10,449 nucleotides of DNA from Saprospiraceae bacterium (GTDB lineage: Bacteria; Bacteroidota; Bacteroidia; Chitinophagales; Saprospiraceae): positions 28,202 to 38,650 of the forward strand of contig JAHDEQ010000002.1 of NCBI GenBank assembly GCA_020628755.1, in the 5' to 3' direction. Made by a program: the position numbers and the translations under genes. Under the pieces are notes generated by a model. The model was not told the origin of the DNA. It did no database searches and saw nothing but the letters and a program-made list of their open reading frames with translations. Shown in pieces: positions 1 through 6,130 of this stretch. Within the stretch, counting starts at the first letter, position 1, and each line of letters begins with the position of its first letter.

Positions 1-932
1 TGGGTTTTCACCGACCTGGAGCTTTTGACAAAATTGTAGATATCAAACATTGTTACCTTCAACCCGATCCATCTAATGATTTACGCCTTGCAGCGAAAGC
101 CATTGCTCAAGATATGGGACTAAGCTTTTACGACCCCAGAGCACAAAAAGGAATGATGCGAAACATCATTTTTCGAGTGACCTCAATTGGTGAAGTGATG
201 GTAGTCGTGAGTTTTTTTGAAGATGATAAAAAAGCAATTCACACTTTTTTTGAACGATTAGTAGAGCAGTTTCCCAATATCACCTCTATTTTTTATTGTG
301 TCAACAGCAAAAAGAACGATTTTTTGCTTGACCTCGAAATGGTGCATCATCATGGTAAAGAATGGATTGAAGAAAGACTTCGAGACGTTCGTTTTCGGAT
401 AGGCCCTAAATCTTTTTTTCAGACCAACACCGAGCAAGCCGTTAATCTTTTTGAAATCGTAGAAGAATTTGCGGAGTTGAGTGGACATGAGAATGTTTAT
501 GATTTATATACAGGTATTGGTAGTATTGGGCTTTTTATAGCTAAAAATTGCAAACAGGTCGTTGGTATCGAAAGTGTGGAGTTGGCCATCGAAGATGCCA
601 AACTCAATAAAGAATTGAACAATATCGAAAATGCTATTTTTTATGCAGGTGATGTAAAAGATATATTAACCGATGAGTTTGCACAAAAACATGGAAAGCC
701 TGATGTACTCATCACAGACCCGCCTCGGGCGGGTATGCACCCCAAAGTAGTGGAGATGTTGCTACAACTTCAAGCCCCAAAAATTGTTTATGTAAGTTGC
801 AATCCTTCTACACAAGCACGAGACTTGGCTCTGTTGAGCGAAAAATACGATGTGCTCAAATCAAGAGCTGTAGATATGTTCCCACATACACACCATGTAG
901 AAAATGTGGTGCTGTTGAAACTCAAAGATTAA
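1..932 (+). CDS. rlmD: 23S rRNA (uracil-C5)-methyltransferase, RlmD/RumA family (5'-partial)
   Basis: This enzyme transfers a methyl group from S-adenosylmethionine to C5 of a uracil in 23S rRNA, in the cytoplasm. The reading frame is open from base 3, so the gene starts left of the window and the N-terminal part (usually a TRAM domain plus iron-sulphur cysteines) is not seen. About 309 codons remain. Visible landmarks are the segment IVDIKHCYLQ with a cysteine at 51-53, in the place of the fourth Fe-S ligand of E. coli RlmD; the SAM-binding motif DLYTGIGSIG (from 501); DPPRAG (717-734); and SCNPST, whose cysteine at 798-800 is the catalytic nucleophile. The C-terminal HHVENVVLL carries the proposed general-base glutamate at 900-902. 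A downstream ATG at 114 is internal, because the conserved sequence continues upstream of it. The family is firm; the exact target uridine (U1939-type or U747-type) is inferred. Confidence 0.93.
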   Translation, partial: GFHRPGAFDKIVDIKHCYLQPDPSNDLRLAAKAIAQDMGLSFYDPRAQKGMMRNIIFRVTSIGEVMVVVSFFEDDKKAIHTFFERLVEQFPNITSIFYCVNSKKNDFLLDLEMVHHHGKEWIEERLRDVRFRIGPKSFFQTNTEQAVNLFEIVEEFAELSGHENVYDLYTGIGSIGLFIAKNCKQVVGIESVELAIEDAKLNKELNNIENAIFYAGDVKDILTDEFAQKHGKPDVLITDPPRAGMHPKVVEMLLQLQAPKIVYVSCNPSTQARDLALLSEKYDVLKSRAVDMFPHTHHVENVVLLKLKD

Positions 933-936
933 GAAA

Positions 937-1290
937 ATGGAAAAATTTGCAGAAGTAAAATTTAAACAACTCGAACAAGAAATAGAACCCTATAAAGCTA
1001 TTCTTGCCAAAGCATCAGATACTATCTTGGAACAAGATGTATCTATGTATCCAATTTTTGTAGTTCATCAGCAAACAATAGAAGTCGGGATTCCTATTGC
1101 AGTTCCTAATGAACAAAAAGGAAAATGGTCTATCAATGCATCAACACTCGAAGAGTTTGTTGCCAAGCAATTAATTCAGGCCGAAAAGCTCGAAAATTTT
1201 AAAAAAATCTATAAAAATCCAGAAAGTTTTCTCTGTTTATTCATTTTGAGCGATTTAGGTGCGACTTTTGCTTTTATTCCAAGAGTGTAA
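937..1290 (+). CDS. Small protein of unknown function, coupled to the rRNA methyltransferase gene
   Basis: This 117-residue protein was not recognised. It starts only four bases after the methyltransferase stop, so the two genes are almost certainly co-transcribed and perhaps translationally coupled. There is no signal peptide and no long membrane segment, so it is probably cytoplasmic. The N-terminal part looks helical and charged (MEKFAEVKFKQLEQEIEPY). The middle has two beta-like hydrophobic stretches (YPIFVVHQQ and IEVGIPIAVP) around a short polar linker, then a helix (TLEEFVAKQLI). The end, SFLCLFILSDLGATFAFIPR, reads like strands closing a small mixed alpha/beta fold. Composition matches its neighbours and gives no sign of recent transfer. 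The good length, tight spacing and absence of a competing frame make it a real gene. A role in RNA modification or ribosome function would be only a guess from the neighbour. Confidence 0.8.
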   Translation: MEKFAEVKFKQLEQEIEPYKAILAKASDTILEQDVSMYPIFVVHQQTIEVGIPIAVPNEQKGKWSINASTLEEFVAKQLIQAEKLENFKKIYKNPESFLCLFILSDLGATFAFIPRV

Positions 1291-1320
1291 CAAAAAAAAT
1301 ACATTTTTTTTTTACGTTTG
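1291..1320 (+). promoter_or_regulatory. A8/T10 hairpin followed by a Bacteroidota-type -7 box (weak)
   Basis: Directly after the stop codon, eight A residues (1292-1299), TACA and ten T residues (1304-1313) could form an all-A:U hairpin ending the methyltransferase transcript. The T run leads into TACGTTTG (1313-1320), which matches the TAnnTTTG -7 box of Bacteroidota. No TTTG-type -33 box lies at the usual distance, so promoter activity is uncertain. It would leave a leader of about 260 bases in front of the kinase gene. Confidence 0.3.
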
Positions 1321-1390
1321 TGCATTTTGAGCATACTTATTGTTATGTATTGTAGTGTACAAGTTTTTTTATATTTACCTTCTTTGTCAA

Positions 1391-1410
1391 ACTTGCCTGC
1401 GCAGGCAGGT
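1391..1410. repeat. GC-rich 20-base palindrome
   Basis: The two ten-base halves (ACTTGCCTGC and GCAGGCAGGT) are reverse complements except for one T/G pair. It lies in an otherwise AT-rich gap. Its core GCCTGCGCAGGC (1395-1406) recurs with one difference at 6929-6940 inside the TPR gene, which suggests a dispersed short palindromic element. Confidence 0.55.
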
Positions 1411-1418
1411 TCCGTGTT

Positions 1419-1460
1419 CCGTTCAAAATAAAGGAGAGAACGACCGCAGGAAGTGAACGG
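1419..1460. repeat. Inverted repeat CCGTTCA / TGAACGG with a 28-base spacer
   Basis: Perfect seven-base arms lie at 1419-1425 and 1454-1460, immediately after the 20-base palindrome, and TTTT follows. Together with 1391-1410 this makes a GC-richer, foldable block between the methyltransferase unit and the kinase gene. The rest of 1291-1588 shows no gene, only AT-rich sequence. The block could be a leader structure or a remnant of a small repeat element; neither can be decided here. Confidence 0.35.
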
Positions 1461-1588
1461 TTTTAGATTTGAATGGAAATATTTTCACGGAAAAAGTCAA
1501 AGAGCCTATATTTATAATGTGTCTAGTTCCAATTTTTAATTACCCTCCATAATTCATATTAACTCATGTTATAAATTGCATATGTATT

Positions 1589-3967
1589 TTGGAAAATAAG
1601 AACTATAAGCACTATATCGAGTCGATCACAAACGGTGATTTAATCAGTATGCATGACGCTATGATTGATTTAGAAAACCAAAACAGGATTTTGCTAATTG
1701 AGGACAACATTGGTGATGCTCGTTTGGTCGAGTTATTGCTCAGAGAGTCCTATCTCAATAATTGTAGCATCAAGCATGTTACTACCTTAGCAGATGGTAT
1801 AGAACAACTAAGACAAAATGACGATTTCATAGCAATACTTTTAGACTTGAGTCTTCCTGACAGTAGAGGTTTTGAAACCCTTCGCTCATTGCTTTTTAAT
1901 TTTCCCCAAAAAAATGTCATTGTACTTACAGGTTTTTCGGATAAGAATATAGGTGTACAAGCTATTAAAGAAGGCGCACAAGATTTCCTTGAAAAAGGAA
2001 ATTTTGATGCAGAGACTTTGTCCAAAACATTACGCTTTTCTATTGAACGTAATGCTACTCTAAAGCGACTAGAAGAAACGCAGCGGATGGCCCATATTGG
2101 CAATTGGGAGTATTCACCCAATTCCAAAAAATTTGTAGCGTCTGACGAAGTGTATCGTATTTTTGGCTTCAAGCCTCATCAAGATACCTTTAGCTATAAA
2201 GACCTTCAAAATTTTGCACATCCGTTTTTTGTCTTTAATCAAATACATAAAGATACCTTTGAGGTACAGCCTAAAACACTACAGAGAGACCTCAAAATAA
2301 AAAGAAATAATGGCGAACTACGTAGTATATATGCACAATGTAGTGTCATCATAAAAGCCAACGGCGAAATCAGTTTCAACGGTGTTTTGCAAGATATTAC
2401 GGAGCGAAAGCAAGCCGAAGAAAAAGTTTTGATGAGCCAAGTGCGCTACGAAAATATTTTTTCTAAGTCAAAAGACGCAATATTTATTGCCGATTTTGAC
2501 GGCAGACTTAGCGACTTTAACAAAGCTACTTTAGACCTTACGGCCTATTCAGAAAATGAACTAAAAAGACTCAAAGTATATCATATTTTTGGAAATGAAG
2601 AGTTTTGGAACAGAGTCTTTGATGATTTAAAAAATGGAGTACAAGTAAAAGATCGTGAAATAGAATTTGAAGATAAAAATGACAAAAAGACCTACTGCTT
2701 GCTGACGGCAAGCCCTCAAAAATTTAAAGATTTTGAAGGCTTTAATGGTATTTTGCGTGATGTTACCGAACACAAACACGCTGAGGAATTACGTAAAGCA
2801 AGAGACTTAGCCAAGCAATCGGCACAGCTCAAAGAAAAATTTATTGCGAGTATCAGTCACGAGATGCGTACGCCTATGAATGCTATCTTGGGCATGAGCA
2901 ATTTGGTGCTCAAAAGCAAAGGTTTGAGCGAAGAGCATTTTAATTATATTTCATCTATCAAACAATCTTCCGAGATACTCCTCGGAATTGTAAACGATAT
3001 TCTCGAAGTAGCTACCCTTCAAAATGGAAAACTAAAATTTGAAAATGCGGACTTTGATTTACACGAACTATTGGCCAATTTGGTCAATGTGATGACTTAT
3101 AAAATCAATGAAAAAGACCTCAGTTTTGAACTTTCAATAGACGAAAATGTCCCTCGTATTATGAAAGGGGATAAGATTCGACTCAACCAAATTTTATACA
3201 ATTTGGTGGGCAACGCTGTCAAGTTTACGGACAAAGGGTTTATAAAGATTTTTATAGAAAAAATAAATGAAAGTTCAGGAAGTGTTCATGTAAAATTTAC
3301 CGTAGAAGATTCTGGTATTGGTATTCCTAAAGACAAAGTTGGAGCAATTTTTGACACTTTTACAAGAATAAGAACCAAAGACAGAATTTTTGAAGGTACT
3401 GGTCTTGGCTTGTCTATTGCCAAGAATCTAGTCGAATATCAAGGGGGTAAAATATGGGCCGAAAGCGAACTGGGTGTAGGATCAAAATTTTATTTTGACC
3501 TCATACTCGAAACGGCCGATAATTCTTCTCAGATAAATGATATTCAGTCTGATACTCCTAGAGAATCTATAAATCCCGATTTGAGTTTCAATCTTCTCTT
3601 GGTAGAAGATCACAAAATGAACCAACTTGTTGCTCGAAAAACACTCGAAAAACAGTGGAAAAATATCAACATTACGATTGCCGACAATGGCCAAATTGCT
3701 GTTGATTTATTAAAAGAAAAGACATTTGATATTATCCTAATGGATATCCAAATGCCAGTAATGGATGGTTACGAAACCACCCAATACATACGCCATCAAA
3801 TGCCCTCCGAAATTTCGAGCCTGCCCATATTGGCTATGACAGCGCATGCTCATGTATCAAAAGACGAAAAATTTAAAGAATATGGCATGGACGATTTTGT
3901 GCTGAAGCCTTTTGAACCAGAACAACTCTTTCAAAAAATATTAAAATATCTCAATAAAAATAAATAA
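1589..3967 (+). CDS. Soluble hybrid sensor histidine kinase, REC-PAS-PAS-HisKA-HATPase-REC
   Basis: This cytoplasmic phosphorelay kinase has about 792 residues and no membrane segment. The domains, in order, are: receiver 1 (about 32-155; acidic E38/D39, phospho-acceptor D86 in LLDLSLPD, K136); PAS 1 (about 165-272, ending VLQDITERK); PAS 2 (about 284-397, ending ILRDVTEHK); HisKA with autophosphorylated H424 in SISHEMRTP; HATPase with N-box NLVGNAVKFT (539-547 region), DSGIGIP (574-580) and GTGLGLSIAK (603-612); and receiver 2 (about 668-790; E673/D674, D719 in LMDIQMPVMDG, T751, K773). All catalytic residues are present. The start is uncertain: TTG at 1589 is used because residues 5-30 resemble the N-terminus of the downstream Hpt protein, while ATG codons at 1649 and 1661 would also leave every domain intact. 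The Hpt gene 52 bases downstream is the likely phosphotransfer partner of receiver 2. The input signal is unknown. Confidence 0.93.
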   Translation: MENKNYKHYIESITNGDLISMHDAMIDLENQNRILLIEDNIGDARLVELLLRESYLNNCSIKHVTTLADGIEQLRQNDDFIAILLDLSLPDSRGFETLRSLLFNFPQKNVIVLTGFSDKNIGVQAIKEGAQDFLEKGNFDAETLSKTLRFSIERNATLKRLEETQRMAHIGNWEYSPNSKKFVASDEVYRIFGFKPHQDTFSYKDLQNFAHPFFVFNQIHKDTFEVQPKTLQRDLKIKRNNGELRSIYAQCSVIIKANGEISFNGVLQDITERKQAEEKVLMSQVRYENIFSKSKDAIFIADFDGRLSDFNKATLDLTAYSENELKRLKVYHIFGNEEFWNRVFDDLKNGVQVKDREIEFEDKNDKKTYCLLTASPQKFKDFEGFNGILRDVTEHKHAEELRKARDLAKQSAQLKEKFIASISHEMRTPMNAILGMSNLVLKSKGLSEEHFNYISSIKQSSEILLGIVNDILEVATLQNGKLKFENADFDLHELLANLVNVMTYKINEKDLSFELSIDENVPRIMKGDKIRLNQILYNLVGNAVKFTDKGFIKIFIEKINESSGSVHVKFTVEDSGIGIPKDKVGAIFDTFTRIRTKDRIFEGTGLGLSIAKNLVEYQGGKIWAESELGVGSKFYFDLILETADNSSQINDIQSDTPRESINPDLSFNLLLVEDHKMNQLVARKTLEKQWKNINITIADNGQIAVDLLKEKTFDIILMDIQMPVMDGYETTQYIRHQMPSEISSLPILAMTAHAHVSKDEKFKEYGMDDFVLKPFEPEQLFQKILKYLNKNK

Positions 3968-4019
3968 CGAACAATCGCTAGAACAATTTTGATTTACCAT
4001 TAAATTAAACCAAAACCTT

Positions 4020-4382
4020 ATGGCTGTTAAAAACAAATATGACTATATCAATCTCGACTACCTTGAGTTGATGGCAGACGGTGACATTTCTATGAAGAAA
4101 ATTTTGCTCGATATGCTCCTTGAAGAGCTACCGACAGAACTCCAAAAAATGGAATCTTTTTTACAGGTTCAACAATGGAAAGAACTAGGCGACGTTAGCC
4201 ACAAAATGAAATCTACCTTAGCTTATGTTGGCAATGATGCAATGACGATTGCCAACAAAACAATAGAAACTTTATGCAAATCGGGCGAAGATTTGGGGGA
4301 CTTACCTAGCTTAGTTGTAGATTTGCAAAACACTTTCAGAAAGGTACTACCTGAGCTACAAGCCGAAAACGCTCAATTGTAA
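4020..4382 (+). CDS. Stand-alone histidine phosphotransfer (Hpt) protein
   Basis: The 120-residue protein is the size of a single Hpt domain and has no signal peptide. The phospho-accepting histidine is H61 in DVSHKMKSTLAYVG, which follows the usual H-x-x-K-(S/G) pattern with a glycine after the small-residue helix. The first helix begins with YLELMADGDISM, a common Hpt opening, and the predicted four-helix bundle fills the rest. It lies 52 bases after the hybrid kinase on the same strand, with no terminator between them and a strong terminator just after its own stop. The two are therefore very likely one transcription unit. It should take phosphate from D719 of the kinase receiver 2 and pass it to a receiver elsewhere in the genome, or back to the kinase's own N-terminal receiver. 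No output regulator is encoded in the window. Confidence 0.88.
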   Translation: MAVKNKYDYINLDYLELMADGDISMKKILLDMLLEELPTELQKMESFLQVQQWKELGDVSHKMKSTLAYVGNDAMTIANKTIETLCKSGEDLGDLPSLVVDLQNTFRKVLPELQAENAQL

Positions 4383-4406
4383 TTTAAGTTCAACATTTAG
4401 GCAACG

Positions 4407-4444
4407 AAAAACCTCCTGTAATTCTCATTACAGGAGGTTTTTTT
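4407..4444. terminator. Strong bidirectional intrinsic terminator
   Basis: A perfect 12-base stem, ACCTCCTGTAAT (4411-4422) and ATTACAGGAGGT (4427-4438), closes a TCTC loop. A T run follows on the + strand (to 4444), and an A run precedes it (4407-4411), which acts as a U run for minus-strand transcription. It sits between the convergent Hpt and glucosaminidase genes and should end both transcripts. Confidence 0.92.
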
Positions 4445-4478
4445 ATGATTCTACAAACTCAAACTTCTGGGTTTTGTA

Positions 4479-5471
4479 TTATCGTCTAGTCTCATTACTA
4501 GCCTTTGGGTAGTATTTGATAGGTCGAATATGTCTTTTATAGGTGCTTACATTCTTATTATAAGGATGCTTTCTTGGAGCAATTCGAGCCTCTTTGGAAG
4601 TGGCTGTTTTATAAGAATCTTTTATCTTTTGACCTGATAGAGCAGCTCTTGCCGAGCGAGCCTGCATTTGACCTTCACGATATTTGGGTTCATAATTTTC
4701 TGCCAATAGAAAAACAGGTGGCACTTGTGGTTCAGGTTGCACTACTCTTTGAGCAGGAGTGGACAAAAAGATTTTTTGCTCCTTTGCTACTGTATTTTGA
4801 GAAACAATAGACTCCTTTTGTACTGGCGTATCTACTACAGGCGGCAAACTATTAGTTGTACTATGAACCTCTGTTTGTGCAGGTACATGATAAACAGGAG
4901 CCTCTACGCTTTGTTCTACAACAAAGCGATTGCCACTCGAATCATATTCATATAATTTATGGCGTTCAATCAAGGATACCAATTGGTAAGCATAATCCTT
5001 TGCGGTTGCATAACCTGCCTTTTGCAAAGCCAAAGCCCACTCAAAGTAAGCACTCGAATCATGCTTGAAGCAGTTTTTATAATATTCACGATACAACAAA
5101 AAATCGGTATGGTCTTTAAATGACTCATAGATACTGGTATAAACCCTAAAACAAGACTTTATTTTGTTGCCATCGGCATCAAAATCATCGTCCATGTGAT
5201 AGTACGTTTCTCCAAGCCAATTGGATTTACATTTAATTCCAAAGTAATTGTTAGAATTTTTAGCCAAATCACTATTTCCCCAGCTTGATTCCAAAATAGC
5301 TTGTGCCAAAATAATACTAGCAGGAATACCACTGCGTTTCATTTCAGCAATTGCAATACTTCTGTATTGTTCAATAAAAGATTGCTCATTTGGGTTAGTT
5401 GCAGTATGAGCAAAAGATTGTCCCCAAAAAGAAAATCCTAACACTGCAATTAGAAGAATTTGTTTTAACAT
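4479..5471 (-). CDS. Secreted glucosaminidase (GH73-type peptidoglycan hydrolase) with a basic tail
   Basis: This enzyme cleaves the N-acetylglucosaminyl bond of peptidoglycan and acts in the periplasm or outside the cell. From ATG at 5471 the protein has 330 residues and starts with a clear signal peptide (MLKQILLIAVLGFSFWGQSFA, probable cut before HT). The frame stays open to an ATG at 5528, but that would put 19 polar residues before the signal peptide, and that ATG lies inside a hairpin, so the shorter start is preferred. The catalytic domain covers about residues 30-175, with the glutamate E61 in ILAQAILESSWGNSDLA followed by NNYFGIKCKSNW, as in the family. Residues beyond about 185 are low-complexity, rich in Pro, Gln, Ser and Thr, then strongly Lys/Arg/His-rich and Tyr-rich. 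No LysM repeat is visible; the basic tail may anchor the protein to the wall. The gene stands alone, convergent with the Hpt gene. Confidence 0.9.
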   Translation of the reverse strand: MLKQILLIAVLGFSFWGQSFAHTATNPNEQSFIEQYRSIAIAEMKRSGIPASIILAQAILESSWGNSDLAKNSNNYFGIKCKSNWLGETYYHMDDDFDADGNKIKSCFRVYTSIYESFKDHTDFLLYREYYKNCFKHDSSAYFEWALALQKAGYATAKDYAYQLVSLIERHKLYEYDSSGNRFVVEQSVEAPVYHVPAQTEVHSTTNSLPPVVDTPVQKESIVSQNTVAKEQKIFLSTPAQRVVQPEPQVPPVFLLAENYEPKYREGQMQARSARAALSGQKIKDSYKTATSKEARIAPRKHPYNKNVSTYKRHIRPIKYYPKASNETRR

Positions 5472-5509
5472 AGTATAAGATTTTTGATTGGCACACAGCT
5501 CTATCACAC

Positions 5510-5531
5510 CTTTTGAAGCATACTTCAAAAG
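5510..5531. repeat. Perfect inverted repeat upstream of the glucosaminidase gene
   Basis: CTTTTGAAG (5510-5518) and CTTCAAAAG (5523-5531) flank the four bases CATA. The repeat ends about 38 bases upstream of the preferred start codon of the minus-strand glucosaminidase gene and overlaps its alternative upstream ATG. It could be an operator or a hairpin in the 5' leader. Confidence 0.5.
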
Positions 5532-6130
5532 CTACCAAACATTTGGATAGAAAGTACCAGAGTAAACGAATACGTTACTCCACAATTATCGAAAATCAAT
5601 AGGGGGATTTATTGAAATGGGAGGTCATGGGATTATGATAAGCGATAATGAGTCGTAACAAAAACAATCCATTCAATGTGTTTTTGTCTTTTTTATAACC
5701 ATAGGAAGCTCGCTTATGAGATAGGTAGTAAGATTCGACTCTGTTGATGTTAGTTGTTAAGGTGTTTTCTCAAAAGCTGTTTTGTTCTCTTTGGTTATTT
5801 GGTTTTTGTAGTTGAAGAGCAACAAGAAATGATTCTAGTTTCTCCTGTCTGTTCTGTAATTGCACTATAAATATATTAAAAATTTATACTATATGTTTGT
5901 CGCTCTATCTAAAACTGTGACAAACAAAATAGATATAAGATATTTTTTTAATATGAAAATAGGGAAGGCAATGCACTTTTGTGTAACAAAAGTTCGGAAA
6001 TGTAAAGAAGGAAATAATAAATTATAACATATTATACTCCATAGTCAACAAATTGTTTCCTACCAACAAAAAAAGAAAACGGGATTAAAACTTATATATA
6101 AAAAAATCGTAATAAATAAAAAGTATTAAT
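5532..6130. other. Gene-free intergenic region with small inverted repeats
   Basis: About 600 bases between two divergent genes, so it must hold both promoters. No credible ORF was found; the open frames are under about 20 codons or lack context. It contains short inverted repeats at 5596-5615 (TCAATA/TATTGA), 5658-5687 (ACAAAAACA/TGTTTTTGT, followed by a T run), 5894-5926 and 5975-5993 (ACTTTTG/CAAAAGT). The sequence is very AT-rich, especially 5860-6130, so some of these are expected by chance. No tRNA or known RNA was recognised. Confidence 0.6.
5892..5926 (+). promoter_or_regulatory. Candidate -7 box overlapping an inverted repeat
   Basis: TATGTTTG (5892-5899) fits the Bacteroidota -7 consensus TAnnTTTG in the direction of the TPR gene, whose start is about 230 bases downstream. 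It overlaps the left arm of TGTTTGTC (5894-5901) / GACAAACA (5919-5926), an arrangement that would suit a repressor site. No -33 TTTG stands at the usual spacing, so support is weak. Confidence 0.28.

Noticed and set aside
718..734. Perfect GC-rich palindrome ACCCGCC-TCG-GGCGGGT in the methyltransferase gene
   Set aside because: It encodes the conserved DPPRAG motif, so protein conservation explains it; it does not share the GCCTGCG core of the other palindromes.
114..932. ATG at 114 as the true start of the methyltransferase gene
   Set aside because: The frame is open to the left edge and carries conserved sequence upstream, including the KHC cysteine, so the gene is cut by the window.
1750..2172. 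Minus-strand frame of 140 codons
   Set aside because: Antisense to the first receiver and PAS region of the kinase; composition is that of a reversed coding strand.
4574..5068. Three + strand frames of 70-78 codons
   Set aside because: Opposite the glucosaminidase gene, which has a signal peptide and catalytic motif; these overlap one another and lack motifs.
5658..5694. Inverted repeat ACAAAAACA/TGTTTTTGT followed by a T run as a terminator
   Set aside because: The stem is almost all A:U with a 12-base loop and no + strand gene ends before it, so there is nothing to terminate.
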